A stretch of DNA of 24,938 nt, taken from JBGSYN01 sp041750975. GTDB lineage: Bacteria; Pseudomonadota; Alphaproteobacteria; Geminicoccales; Geminicoccaceae. The stretch's first letter is position 1. The number at the start of each line of letters is the position of its first letter. The stretch is from NCBI GenBank assembly GCA_041750975.1, contig JBGSYN010000043.1, positions 1 through 24,938 on the forward strand. Reading direction: 5' to 3'. The notes below the pieces were generated by a model. The model saw nothing but the letters and a program-made list of their open reading frames with translations. It searched no databases and was not told the origin of the DNA. The position numbers were made by a program, and so were the translations under genes. Positions 1 through 8,436 of the stretch are shown here, one piece after another.

Positions 1-133
1 CCCGCCCCACCCCGCTGCACCAAAGCGTGTTCCACCACCTCCGCCTCGCCCTGTAGGCAGAGCCGACACCCAAGATAAACCACTTCATAAAGAAGATCAG
101 TCACTTACGCCTTCATGGGTACGGAAGTTCGGG
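1..133. other. Unassigned left edge
   Basis: No recognisable gene. On the minus strand a frame is open from a GTG at 104 to the window edge (about 34 codons, including CRLCLQGEAEVVEHALVQRG). I cannot assign it to a family, and it may be the start of a gene outside the window or chance. Confidence 0.2.
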
Positions 134-421
134 TTGATGGCCCGACAGCTGGACACCCGTATTAATGCGGGTGTCCAGCTCTATAGGAAGTCGCGAGGTC
201 AGCCGAACACGCTCTGTTTCGTCGGCACGGCGCTGATGGAGAACTGCAACGGGCTGGTCGCGGACGGTCGGCTGACGCGGGCAGCTGGATGGACAGGGAA
301 CAATGTGCCGGCCACTTGCAAGGCAAAGAGCATCGCCTATGGCTTTGCCCGCTGCCTCGAGCACACAGTCCGAACCAAGCGCACGACCTATCGCGGTATC
401 GTCAATGAAACGGGTGCCTGA
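134..421 (+). pseudogene. IS5-like transposase remnant
   Basis: The translated fragment contains LYRKSRGQPNTLCFVGTALM followed by ENCNGLVADGRLTRA. This closely resembles the segment LYRKG...LCFMGHALMENRNGLVVDARLT that I recall from the catalytic core of IS5-family DDE transposases in proteobacteria. Only about 40 residues align convincingly. The residues before LYRKS come from a palindrome (147-180), and the tail after about residue 60 does not look like the family. The N-terminal half and the rest of the catalytic domain are missing, so this is a non-functional relic. It lies downstream of the end of the minus-strand importer operon and marks a rearranged boundary. The family is fairly sure; the exact limits are not. 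Confidence 0.6.
147..180. repeat. 34-bp near-perfect palindrome
   Basis: The two 17-base arms meet with no spacer and pair at 16 of 17 positions; the only mismatch is 160 against 167. The outer arm is AGCTGGACACCCG. Both strands therefore encode almost the same peptide (LDTRIN-GVQL). There is no T-run after it, so it is a poor intrinsic terminator. It abuts the recognisable transposase homology and may be an IS-end junction or a palindromic repeat unit. Confidence 0.8.
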
Positions 422-504
422 GGGTCACGAAGAGGTAGTGAACCCGATAGATCCGCTTGCGTGACAGACAAACCCTATCGTTGACGACAAGCTGATCCGG
501 CGCA

Positions 505-2334
505 TTAGCAGTTGCCCGTCGGCTCCAGGGTTAAAATTGCGAGCAGAAACGCTCCCCACAGATCATAGGGCGCAATATATGGGTCCTCCGCACTCGGCCA
601 GCCGACCCAGCAGCGCGTGCTGTAGCTCCAAACATGACGTTCCTCCGCAAGGACGATTTCCGGCAAGTCCTCGAGCCAGATTTCTACCGCGTCGCGGAAC
701 AGGCCCATATATTCTGGATCATCCGGCGAGGGAGACATGGCCTCCATCGAATCCAGAAGAACATCATAGTCGGGGTTCTCATAGCGGCTGTTGCCCCAGC
801 GATACCTTGTACTTTCGCCGATAGGGGCCGAGAAGCTGCTCGTGAAATGGCTGAACGTCGGGAACGGTTCCCTGGCGGCACCACAATGCGGATCGATCCA
901 GGTCGTTTGCGACCCGTCGCGAATGCTGTTGACGATCTGGTCGGTTTCGTCATGCCGGGCAATGGCGTCAAAACCCGCATTGCGCAGCTGTTGCGCCAAG
1001 GGCGGGCCCAGCGGGCGTCTGCCGCCCGTGGTGCTGATCGTCATGATCACGCGCTCGCCGTCGGCGTTGATCCAGAAACCCTCCGTATCCTTCGTGAACC
1101 CGGCACCGGTCATCAACTCCACGACTTTGTCCGGATCGGCAGTGCCGACACCGGAGGCATCGATGAGATCTTGAACTTTCTCGGCATATTGCTGGACACC
1201 GCCAAAGCTTGACAGCGGGAGAACCATCGGCACGGTGCTACCCTCTACCGACAGAGTGATCAGTTGATCCCGATCAATCGCATGATTGATCGCCCAACGG
1301 ACATCCGGGTTGTCGAAAGGCGCGACTTTGGTGTTCAAACCGAGGATGTAGGTGCAGGCGTCCGCCGTCCCCCACACCGGACCCTCCCGGTTCCAGGCGA
1401 TCAGATCGGGATTGCGGCCGCGAGCCGCATCGAAGTTCCCTTTAATCAGAGCACCACCGAAATCGATCTGGCCTTGAGCGAATAAGCGCGTGAGCGCAGT
1501 CGAGTCGCCTCCGGGAATGCGGATCAACCGCTCCACTTCCGGCAGGTCAGCGAAGCCAGTTTGCGCACCCCACCAATCGTCGCGGCGATCGAAGACCAAT
1601 TGCTGTTCGGTCGCACGGACCAGACGGAAGGGTCCCGTTCCAATCGGCCAGCCTTTTTCCAGGTCGAAATTGCTGAATGTCGCAGCATCCTGGTCCTCCC
1701 AAACATGCTTAGGCAGAATGGCAAGATTGATTTCGGCATTCTCGGCCAAGTAGGTGAAGACCCATCGCGGATTTGGCTTCTTGAGCTTGATCCGCAATGT
1801 CAACGGGTCGACGGCCTCGATTTCTTCGATCCACTCTTCGAGTATCGAGGAGAAGACCAGCGTGTCGGTATCTTTGACCAAATCCAGCGTGAATTTTGTG
1901 TCTTCCGAAGTAAAGGCTTCACCGTCGCTCCATTTCACATCCGGGCGTAGTTTGATGCTGATTTCGGTGAAGTCATCGTTGTATTCGTACCCTGTTGCGA
2001 GCCAGGGAATAATTTCGCCAGAGTTGTGGTTGTAGTAGAACAAAAACTCATAGATAGTCTTGTTCAACGTATCGCGAATTCGCCCGAGGCCGCCGAGACC
2101 ATACGGATTCATCTGATTGTAGTCAGCGATCGTAGTGTTTGGCGTACGTGCCAAAATTAACGTCGACGCTCTCGGAATACTACGTGCCGCCGATTCCGCC
2201 GGCGTCATGCCGGCGGCCGATTCGCTCGTTTGGGCGCTCGCTGACGGTACGGTAAGTCCAGTGCCATATGTGGCCAGGCCCAACAAAGTTGCGCTCAGGG
2301 CACCGAGCAGTTTCGAGAAAGACTTGGTTCTCAT
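505..2334 (-). CDS. ABC importer solute-binding protein (SBP family 5)
   Basis: This is the periplasmic binding protein of the peptide/nickel/oligosaccharide family (SBP_bac_5), 609 residues, somewhat longer than the usual 500-550. A Sec signal peptide is visible: basic N-terminus MRTKSFSK, hydrophobic core at residues 9-30 and a likely cut after Ala34 (SASA|Q). There is no lipobox cysteine, so a soluble periplasmic protein is expected. Family features include the segment around LATGYEYNDDFTEISIKLRP, followed by VKWSDGEAFT and the block GTGPFRLV. The ATG at 2334 is supported by GAGGG at 2341-2345. It is the last gene of a five-gene minus-strand operon, 117 bp after the second permease. The ligand is unknown: family members bind peptides, but also sugars and opines, and the neighbours favour an acid sugar or its oligomer (inference). 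Confidence 0.92.
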   Translation of the reverse strand: MRTKSFSKLLGALSATLLGLATYGTGLTVPSASAQTSESAAGMTPAESAARSIPRASTLILARTPNTTIADYNQMNPYGLGGLGRIRDTLNKTIYEFLFYYNHNSGEIIPWLATGYEYNDDFTEISIKLRPDVKWSDGEAFTSEDTKFTLDLVKDTDTLVFSSILEEWIEEIEAVDPLTLRIKLKKPNPRWVFTYLAENAEINLAILPKHVWEDQDAATFSNFDLEKGWPIGTGPFRLVRATEQQLVFDRRDDWWGAQTGFADLPEVERLIRIPGGDSTALTRLFAQGQIDFGGALIKGNFDAARGRNPDLIAWNREGPVWGTADACTYILGLNTKVAPFDNPDVRWAINHAIDRDQLITLSVEGSTVPMVLPLSSFGGVQQYAEKVQDLIDASGVGTADPDKVVELMTGAGFTKDTEGFWINADGERVIMTISTTGGRRPLGPPLAQQLRNAGFDAIARHDETDQIVNSIRDGSQTTWIDPHCGAAREPFPTFSHFTSSFSAPIGESTRYRWGNSRYENPDYDVLLDSMEAMSPSPDDPEYMGLFRDAVEIWLEDLPEIVLAEERHVWSYSTRCWVGWPSAEDPYIAPYDLWGAFLLAILTLEPTGNC

Positions 2335-2451
2335 TGCAATCCCTCGTCAAGTGTCCGGAAGATGAGCCCTTCTGTGCATCCACAGCGACATATCGAAGGT
2401 CTCAAAAGTTCGAGCTTTGCGTTCTTCTTCATTCTTTGTCACTAATCTCCT

Positions 2452-3348
2452 TCAGTTGCGGAGCCGCGGATTGGAGATACGGTCGAGGCCGGTCGCAATC
2501 ATGAACAGGCCCACGAAAATGAGGACGAGGATCCCGATCGGTGGCAGAAACCACCACCACATGCCGCGAAAGACAGCATCGTAATATTGCGCCCAAAAAA
2601 TCAGCATGCCGAGCGAAGGCAGGTGCGATGGTCCGAGCCCGAGAATTTCTAGGCCTATGGCGGCAAGAATTCCGGTGGAAATCGCCAGGACCAGAGTGGC
2701 CGCGATATAGGGGATCAAGTTGGGCAGGATCTCGGCGAAAATGATCTCGAAATGACTGAGCCCGGAGAGACGGGCAAGCTGAATATAACGACGCTCTCGC
2801 AGCGTCAGCACCTGAGAGCGGATCGTGCGCGTCGGGCCCATCCACGACAACGACGCGACAATCAGGGCCATGGCCTCGATACTCAAGACGCGAACCATGG
2901 AGGCGACGACGATGAGTATGGCTAGCGCCGGAATGGTGAGGAATACGTCGGTCACCAGCCGAATTACGGCATCCGCGATCCCACCGAAATATCCAGAAAC
3001 AAGTCCTAGAACCACGCCGATGCTGAGCCCGACGATCCCGGCAATCAGGCCGATCTTGAGTGTTTGAGGCGTACCTAGAATGAGCAGAGCGAGCACATCG
3101 CGGCCTTGAACCTCCGTGCCCAGCGGATGATCCCAAGACGGTGCCTCGCTTGGCGGAGCAGCCCCGACATCGCCCAACGACGTATCGAACAGAAGCGGTC
3201 CAACGTAGCCGATCAATCCGACCAGCAAGATCATGGCGATGCCGCCCGCGAGCATGCCGTTGATGCGACGCGGCGCTCGTACCGTGACCGGCGGATTGCT
3301 CGGTTCCAGCGTGGCGACAGCCGGGGCGCTCGGAATTCGGACCGTCAT
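2452..3348 (-). CDS. ABC importer permease, DppC/OppC type
   Basis: This is an inner-membrane permease of 298 residues, typical of DppC/OppC. It has a cytoplasmic N-terminal stretch, a first membrane segment at about residues 31-50 (GGIAMILLVGLIGYVGPLLF), a periplasmic loop containing the LGTEVQGRDVLALLILGTPQ motif, then a five-helix core. The EAA loop that contacts the ATPase is visible (TLRERRYIQLARLSGLSHFE). I place the start at 3348 because its ATG overlaps the TGA of the upstream permease as ATGA, the usual arrangement for this pair. The frame is open further upstream, but that extension overlaps the other permease and has no family resemblance. It would pair with the product of 3345-4355 to form the channel. 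Confidence 0.9.
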   Translation of the reverse strand: MTVRIPSAPAVATLEPSNPPVTVRAPRRINGMLAGGIAMILLVGLIGYVGPLLFDTSLGDVGAAPPSEAPSWDHPLGTEVQGRDVLALLILGTPQTLKIGLIAGIVGLSIGVVLGLVSGYFGGIADAVIRLVTDVFLTIPALAILIVVASMVRVLSIEAMALIVASLSWMGPTRTIRSQVLTLRERRYIQLARLSGLSHFEIIFAEILPNLIPYIAATLVLAISTGILAAIGLEILGLGPSHLPSLGMLIFWAQYYDAVFRGMWWWFLPPIGILVLIFVGLFMIATGLDRISNPRLRN

Positions 3349-4355
3349 CTTTGGGTCCCGTAACGCACTCTCGGATCGAGCAGTGGATAAACAAAGTCCA
3401 TAATCAGCATTGCCAACGCAATGGAGACGATCAGCAAAAGGAGGATGCCCTGCATCACGAAGTAATCCTTGCCGGTGATAGCCTCGAATAGAGAGTAGCC
3501 AATCCCCGGATAGCGAAAGATCACCTCGACAAGAACGGCGCCCGAGACGACATGACCCAGCGCCAACGCCAACTGCGTCGCTTGTGGCAGAAAGGCGTTG
3601 CGCATGGCGTAGCGAAAGAATACCCGCGTTTTGCTCAAGCCTTTTGCCAATGCCAGGGTCATGAAGTCCTCGCCCTGAATGGAAATCATCATTCCTCGCA
3701 TGCCCAACGCCCAAAAGGCGATACTCGCGAGGACAATGGAAAGGGCTGGCAACGTGGCATGATAGATGATGTCCAAGATGGCTGGGACATTCCATTCCGG
3801 CTCGACAAAGATGCTGTGGCCACCGCCGCTAGGAAATATTTGATAAGTCAAAGACAAAAGAAACAGCAAAAGCAGGCCGAGAAGATAGTAGGGAATAGAT
3901 GACAACACGACGAAGAATGGAATAAGTGCACGGCCGAATACTGCAGGTGTACTCGGCCATGCCAATAGCGCACCGGCGATTGTCCCGACGACAAAGCCCA
4001 AGATGGTGGCAACGCCAAGTAGCCCGACAGTCCAGGGAAGAGCCTTCGCAATAATATCACTGGTGCGGGCAGGATACTTGCTGATTGAGTAACCAAGATC
4101 GCCCTGTAGCAAGTCTCGCCAATAATTGAGATATTGCCGCCATAGCGGCTGATCGTAGCCGAACTTGCGCTTGTAGGCTTCCACGATTTCGCGGAAGTCA
4201 CCGCCTATCGCCGTGCCCTGCGATCCCATTGCCTCCAGTCGCTGCGTGACCGGGTCGCCAGGGGCGAGGCGCGGCGCAAGAAAATTTATCGTTATGGCAA
4301 CGAAGACGACGAGGAAAAATGTGCCAAGTCGAGTTAGTGCGTGGCTTGGAGACAT
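3345..4355 (-). CDS. ABC importer permease, DppB/OppB type
   Basis: This is the first permease of the minus-strand importer, 336 residues, the normal DppB/OppB length. It starts with a short basic segment and a membrane helix (LGTFFLVVFVAITINFLAPR), followed by the periplasmic PGDPV motif typical of the family, then about five more helices. The EAA coupling loop reads DFMTLALAKGLSKTRVFFRY, followed by the conserved PGIGY and a C-terminal DPRVRYG. The gene begins 40 bp after the ATPase stop at 4396 and ends in an ATGA overlap with the next permease, so co-translation is likely. No inactivating change is seen. Confidence 0.92.
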   Translation of the reverse strand: MSPSHALTRLGTFFLVVFVAITINFLAPRLAPGDPVTQRLEAMGSQGTAIGGDFREIVEAYKRKFGYDQPLWRQYLNYWRDLLQGDLGYSISKYPARTSDIIAKALPWTVGLLGVATILGFVVGTIAGALLAWPSTPAVFGRALIPFFVVLSSIPYYLLGLLLLFLLSLTYQIFPSGGGHSIFVEPEWNVPAILDIIYHATLPALSIVLASIAFWALGMRGMMISIQGEDFMTLALAKGLSKTRVFFRYAMRNAFLPQATQLALALGHVVSGAVLVEVIFRYPGIGYSLFEAITGKDYFVMQGILLLLIVSIALAMLIMDFVYPLLDPRVRYGTQR

Positions 4356-4395
4356 CTCGGTTACCGTCGAGCCGACAGGTCATCGAAGACGCGGG

Positions 4396-5466
4396 TCACC
4401 GGTTCACGTCCATCATCGGGCTCTCTATGTTCGCTAAACCGGGATGTGAAGCATCCTTCAATAGTCTTTCCAATTCCGCGGACGCTAAGGCTGGACTCTC
4501 GCGATAGAGGAAACAGGCAACTCCATGGCGTGCTTCGGTCCGATATATCGGTGGCCGTCGTTCACTACATTCGGCCATAGCATGGGGGCACCGCCGGACG
4601 AACTTGCAGCCGGTATGGACGATGCCGGTATCTTCGTCGGTTGCCGTAGCTGCGGTGTTCCTACCCCACCGAAGGTCCGGATCGGCAAGTGGTATCGAAT
4701 CGACGAGTTGTTGCGTGTAAGGGTGCTTTGGGTTCTTGATGACCAGATCCACGCTGCCCGATTCGGCGACTATACCCTGGTAGAGAATGATCGCGCTGTC
4801 ACCGACCTGGTAAGCCGTGGTCAGGTCGTGGGTGATATAAATCAAGGAAATGCCGAGTTCACGATTGAGGCGAAGGAGGCTCTCAAGGATCGTGGCTCGC
4901 AGCGAAGCGTCGACCATCGAGACGGGCTCATCGGCGATAATTATGCGCGGTTGCAACACGAGGGCGCGAGCCATCATGATGCGTTGTCGCTGACCGCCGC
5001 TCAACTCATGGGGGAAGCGTCCAAGTGTATCCTCCGGGCGAAGCCCGACCATTTCCAGAGCGCCGGAGATCAACTTTTTGGCATCATCTTCCGTGCGGGC
5101 GCGCCTGAATTTCCTTATTGGTGCACGCAGAACCCGGTCCACCTTGTGGAACGGATTGTAAGATTCGAAGGGGTCTTGGAAGATCACCTGAACATCGCGA
5201 CGGAAAATCATGCGCTCGGCCGCCGACGTTTCGGTGAGGTCTTTGCCGCGATACATGATTCTTCCGGTGGTTGGCTCGACGATGCCCAAGAGCAGGTTGG
5301 CCAGCGTGGTTTTACCGCTCCCGCTTTCACCAGCGACGACTGTAACCGTTGGCTTGCCATCGAAGATGGTCAGAGACATGGTTTCGAGCGCGATTGTGCT
5401 GGTCCGGCCGAACATCCCTCCGCCGTAGACTTTGGAAACGTCGCGCAACTCCAAAAGCGCATCCAT
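4396..5466 (-). CDS. ABC importer ATPase, DppF/OppF type
   Basis: This is a 356-residue ATP-hydrolysing subunit. Walker A is at residues 46-53 (GESGSGKT), with a Q-loop IFQDPFESYNPF, signature LSGGQRQR, Walker B IIIADEP and an H-loop ITHD. The C-terminal oligopeptide-transport extension keeps the four-cysteine pattern (GCKFVRRCPHAMAEC and VACFLY). I chose the ATG at 5466 because GAGGTGGTG directly precedes it, it lies 7 bp after the upstream ATPase stop, and the protein then begins MDALLELRDVSKVYG as in relatives. The frame is open a further 42 bases upstream. It would form a heterodimer with the product of 5474-6430. Confidence 0.93.
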   Translation of the reverse strand: MDALLELRDVSKVYGGGMFGRTSTIALETMSLTIFDGKPTVTVVAGESGSGKTTLANLLLGIVEPTTGRIMYRGKDLTETSAAERMIFRRDVQVIFQDPFESYNPFHKVDRVLRAPIRKFRRARTEDDAKKLISGALEMVGLRPEDTLGRFPHELSGGQRQRIMMARALVLQPRIIIADEPVSMVDASLRATILESLLRLNRELGISLIYITHDLTTAYQVGDSAIILYQGIVAESGSVDLVIKNPKHPYTQQLVDSIPLADPDLRWGRNTAATATDEDTGIVHTGCKFVRRCPHAMAECSERRPPIYRTEARHGVACFLYRESPALASAELERLLKDASHPGLANIESPMMDVNR

Positions 5467-5473
5467 CACCACC

Positions 5474-6430
5474 TCAGTACAGATAGCATGCGACCTGATG
5501 GCCGGCATGCGATTCGATCAGGATGGGCACCTCCGTCCTACAATGCGGCATGGCGCTTGGACAACGCGGATGGAAATAGCAACTCGGAGGCAGGCCGCGC
5601 AGTGAGGGCGCTACTCCGGGAATGCCCTTGAATACTCCCTTTGTTTGGAGCGACGGCAGGCTGGAGATCAACAGGCGCGTGTAGGGGTGCAGCGGGTTTC
5701 TCAGAACGTCACGTACGGGTCCGATCTCCACCATTCGGCCGCCATACATGACCCCGATTGTGTCCACGAACTGCGCCATCAACCCCATATCGTGGCCGAC
5801 CAGGATTACCGCAGCACCGAGTGTCTCTTGCACCTTCTCCAAGGTTTCGATCACTTGTCGCTGGGTCACCACATCCAGGGCACTCGTGGGCTCGTCAGCG
5901 ATAATGATTTTCGGCTGCAGAGATATCGCCATGGCGATGCAGACCCGTTGTTTCATACCGCCACTAAGTTGATGCGGATACATTCCGGCGTGGCTCCTAT
6001 TGAGCCCGACACTTTCCAGCAGCTCGCCTATTCTCTGATTTGTTGCTGCTTTGGATATCCCGTTCTTGTGGGCCCGGATGACATCGGCTAGTTGTTCGCG
6101 GATCCGCATGACCGGATTGAGCGAGTTCATGGCGCCTTGTGGGATCAGCGAGATTTGCGAGAAGCGTAGTCGGCGCAACTCACCTTCCTGATAATCGAGC
6201 AGATCAGTGCCGTTGAACAGCACCGACCCACTTTCGATGCGAGCCGGAGGCTTCGTCAGCCGAAGAATGGCGAAAGCGGCCGTCGACTTACCACTGCCGG
6301 ATTCCCCCACGAGGCCCAGCTTTTCTCCGACATTCAGGGAAAACGTGACGCCATCGACGGCCTTAACCGGTCCCTGCGGCGTGTGATAATGAACGCGCAG
6401 GTCACGGACGCTGAGGACTGGATCGGTCAC
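5474..6430 (-). CDS. ABC importer ATPase, DppD/OppD type
   Basis: This is the first gene of the minus-strand importer operon, 318 residues, the normal DppD/OppD length. Walker A is at 42-49 (GESGSGKS), Q-loop Gln98, signature LSGGMKQR at 155-162, Walker B IIIADE at 175-180 and H-loop His213. The C-terminal extension keeps Cys284, Cys290, Cys297 and Cys315. In the DppD crystal structure I know of, this pattern holds an iron-sulfur cluster. The start is GTG and no strong ribosome site is visible. A 101-codon open frame upstream ends in a GTGA overlap with it, but that frame does not look like a protein. Expression probably starts in the divergent region 6431-7116. Confidence 0.92.
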   Translation of the reverse strand: MTDPVLSVRDLRVHYHTPQGPVKAVDGVTFSLNVGEKLGLVGESGSGKSTAAFAILRLTKPPARIESGSVLFNGTDLLDYQEGELRRLRFSQISLIPQGAMNSLNPVMRIREQLADVIRAHKNGISKAATNQRIGELLESVGLNRSHAGMYPHQLSGGMKQRVCIAMAISLQPKIIIADEPTSALDVVTQRQVIETLEKVQETLGAAVILVGHDMGLMAQFVDTIGVMYGGRMVEIGPVRDVLRNPLHPYTRLLISSLPSLQTKGVFKGIPGVAPSLRGLPPSCYFHPRCPSAMPHCRTEVPILIESHAGHQVACYLY

Positions 6431-6901
6431 GGATGAACCGTGCAGGCCGAATGCCCAGATATCGGTCTACGAAATTTCGTCAGTCTATCGATTGCCGTCT
6501 CGGAGCATGCGGCGTGGCGCGCGGGGAGCTTCGTCCCACTGGTAAGAACCGTCTCCAACCCAAGAGAATTATTTCTCCCTTCCTGCCGGTTTGCCGCCAC
6601 TTCAACGACCAGGCGGGCTCGCTGATTTGTTCTCGCGGGCAACATCGACCTAGACTGCCCATGCTTCCCACGACTTGGCAAAGGGCGAACCTCCTTTTCA
6701 TCGCCTTTCCATCGAGATCCGCATTGCATCATCCGATTCGCACCGCGACGTTGCTAGATCCACCGAGCATTCGGTATCGCACGTTGTTGGCCTCTCTGGT
6801 TGCCCGGTGCTTCGGGTCGTTTTTCATTCTCAAATTGGCCGCGCTTAACAACCGCCAGCGATCAATGGCGATGGTCACGCGACTGCAAAACCACTGCTGG
6901 A

Positions 6902-6930
6902 ACACTAACGGAATTCTGTAGCCTGTTCAA
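6902..6930 (-). promoter_or_regulatory. Candidate sigma-70-type promoter for the importer operon
   Basis: On the minus strand TTGAAC (6930-6925) is followed after 17 bases by TAGTGT (6907-6902). It points at the importer operon, with a motif copy about 13 bp upstream of its -35 element. This is pattern-based only, and the resulting leader would be about 465 nt. Confidence 0.35.
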
Positions 6931-6942
6931 GCACCGGAAGAT

Positions 6943-6960
6943 CGTTCGAAATATCGAACA
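6943..6960. promoter_or_regulatory. Candidate IclR-type operator, copy 1
   Basis: The sequence CGTTCGAAATATCGAACA contains a 16-bp inverted repeat (GTTCGA, four-base AT spacer, TCGAAC). It recurs with 17 of 18 identical bases at 7071-7088, and a variant lies beside the IclR gene at 11158-11173. IclR-family proteins bind short AT-centred inverted repeats of this size, and the only regulator gene in the window is of that family. The assignment is inference. Confidence 0.6.
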
Positions 6961-7025
6961 CATGATCAATTTCGCGTCTCAATTTGTCGCGTGTACCAAA
7001 AGAATTACGCTCGAAAGCACGGTCG

Positions 7026-7054
7026 TTGACAGATTGAAAGCCACTCTTTATCGT
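7026..7054 (+). promoter_or_regulatory. Candidate promoter for the catabolic operon
   Basis: TTGACA (7026-7031) is followed after 17 bases by TATCGT (7049-7054). A motif copy at 7071-7088 would cover the early transcribed region, a position that suits repression. This is pattern-based only. Confidence 0.4.
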
Positions 7055-7070
7055 TCAGCTGATGAAATTA

Positions 7071-7088
7071 CGTTGGAAATATCGAACA
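7071..7088. promoter_or_regulatory. Candidate IclR-type operator, copy 2
   Basis: The sequence CGTTGGAAATATCGAACA differs from copy 1 by one base (G for C at position 5), which breaks one arm base. It sits in the same orientation 128 bp away, between the candidate plus-strand promoter and the Gfo/Idh gene. Confidence 0.55.
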
Positions 7089-7170
7089 GAGTTAGGCTGT
7101 TAGTTTACGTCACAATGTGGACTTCAATTCGCTATTCCGATTTATTGCACTAAAGGCGTGGGCTACGCTG

Positions 7171-8427
7171 GTGAGTAGACTTCCCCTTTGTCTAGTAGGT
7201 TGCGGCGGTATGGGTGGTCGGCATATAGCCGGGATTGCAGCACTCGAACGATGCGGACTATCGAATGTCGAACTCGTCGCCGTCTGCGATATTCGCGAGG
7301 ACAATGCGCAGCGTGCTGCGGAAGAGGCCGAACAACTCCTCGGAAGACGACCGGCCATTCATACCGCGGTTGAGTCAGCACTTGCAGATGGGGATATCGC
7401 AGCATTCGATGTCGTCACGGAAGCCTGGACCCATCTGGCGGTCGCGTTGCCATTGCTTGAAGCAGGACGTCACGTCATCTGCGAAAAGCCGCTGGCGCTA
7501 ACGATACGATCCGGCAGGGTGTTGATCGAGGCGGCGCAACGGAACGGGGTGATACTCGCGGTCGCCGAAAACTATCGCCGAGATCCGCCCAATCGACTTG
7601 CCAAGGCGGCTATCGACGGCGGCCTAATTGGACATGTGCATCTGCTGACCCAATACAGTGTGGGCGGCGACGACCGCATCATCATTACGCCCTGGCGGCA
7701 CATGAAGGATAAGGGCTCGATCTCACTGGACATGGGCTGCCATTATACGGATGTCGTAATGTTTTATCTGGGAGAGATCGAGAGCGTGTCCGGGGTAGGT
7801 TTCATTGCCGAACCGATCAGACGACGCCGCGATGTTCCGGAGAAAGATCTACCCGCCTACTGGGCAAGGTTGCGCGAGATCCCGGAGCACGTCGAACCCA
7901 CTGGCGAGGATTCGTTGATCGCAACTTTCAAGATGAAATCCGGGGCATTGTCGCAGATCACCTATCTGCCGTCCGGGCCGGGTCATCGATGGTTTCAGCG
8001 ATCGGTGCATGGCCGCGGCGGCTCGATCGATGCACCCCGCGACCGTAGCGGCGGTGAGGTTGTTCTGCGCCGTGCTTCCGGTTCGCTTGCTGGAGCCGAA
8101 CTGTTGCGGGAGCTTCCTGATTTTCGGCTTGACGAGATTACTCATCGTCTCTTTGGCGGCAAAGTTTCCTATGCTCAGCCCTTTAATGACAGCGACGCCG
8201 CCTTGATCGCGATCGAACTGCATGATTTTGCGGCTGCCACTATGAATGGCGGCCGGCCCGAAGTCGATGGCGAACTCGGTCTGACCGCAGTTGCTGCCGT
8301 CCTCGCCGCATTTGAAAGTGATATCCTGGAGCGTACCGTGACGATGGACGAGGTGCTCACGGGCAAGATTTCCGCCTACCAAGACAGCATCGATGCAGAT
8401 CTCGGCCTCCTCTCCGAACCAGCGTAG
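7171..8427 (+). CDS. Gfo/Idh/MocA family NAD(P)-dependent oxidoreductase
   Basis: This is a probable cytoplasmic sugar or polyol dehydrogenase, 418 residues from the chosen start. The N-terminal Rossmann fold shows GCGGMG at 10-15, then ELVAVCDI, the family motif CEKPLAL near residue 104, and the second-domain motif DMGCHYTDVVMF near 187-197 with the usual catalytic His region. The frame is open to a GTG at 7117, but that extension (DFNSLFRFIALKAWATL) does not resemble relatives and has no ribosome site. The GTG at 7171 puts the nucleotide-binding strand at the usual distance. AAAGG at 7152-7156 is somewhat far from it, so the start is uncertain. It is followed after 9 bp by the VOC gene. The family is sure; the substrate is not known, with oxidation of a sugar or sugar acid likely. 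Confidence 0.9.
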   Translation: MSRLPLCLVGCGGMGGRHIAGIAALERCGLSNVELVAVCDIREDNAQRAAEEAEQLLGRRPAIHTAVESALADGDIAAFDVVTEAWTHLAVALPLLEAGRHVICEKPLALTIRSGRVLIEAAQRNGVILAVAENYRRDPPNRLAKAAIDGGLIGHVHLLTQYSVGGDDRIIITPWRHMKDKGSISLDMGCHYTDVVMFYLGEIESVSGVGFIAEPIRRRRDVPEKDLPAYWARLREIPEHVEPTGEDSLIATFKMKSGALSQITYLPSGPGHRWFQRSVHGRGGSIDAPRDRSGGEVVLRRASGSLAGAELLRELPDFRLDEITHRLFGGKVSYAQPFNDSDAALIAIELHDFAAATMNGGRPEVDGELGLTAVAAVLAAFESDILERTVTMDEVLTGKISAYQDSIDADLGLLSEPA

Positions 8428-8436
8428 GAGGCACCA

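Larger units (their letters stand above)
6431..7116. other. Divergent intergenic control region
   Basis: About 690 bp separate the minus-strand importer operon from the plus-strand catabolic operon. The half next to the importer shows no convincing gene. The half nearer the catabolic operon is more AT-rich and holds two copies of an inverted-repeat motif (6943-6960 and 7071-7088) and promoter-like hexamers on both strands. A long untranslated leader for the importer mRNA would be implied if the promoter at 6902-6930 is used. Confidence 0.6.

Noticed and set aside
147..180. The palindrome as an intrinsic terminator of the first importer operon
   Set aside because: It lies more than 300 bp beyond the last stop codon and has no T-run on the relevant strand.
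2429..3394. A 321-codon minus-strand frame overlapping the second permease
   Set aside because: Another frame of the same DNA encodes a clear DppC-type permease; this one is Arg/His-rich shadow sequence.
3349..3795. Upstream extension of the second permease by about 149 codons
   Set aside because: It overlaps the first permease in another frame and has no family resemblance; the ATGA overlap at 3348 is the natural start.
4525..5631. A 368-codon plus-strand frame
   Set aside because: It lies antisense to two ATPases whose Walker and signature motifs are unmistakable; it is an antisense shadow.
6427..6732. A 101-codon minus-strand frame ending in a GTGA overlap with the first ATPase gene
   Set aside because: The overlap hints at coupling, but the sequence is rich in Arg, Ser and Gly without any domain or secondary-structure pattern and I recognise no family; it is more likely chance in the leader.
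6433..6921. A 162-codon plus-strand frame in the divergent region
   Set aside because: No ribosome site, no recognisable family, and it runs against the importer promoter region; probably chance in GC-rich DNA.
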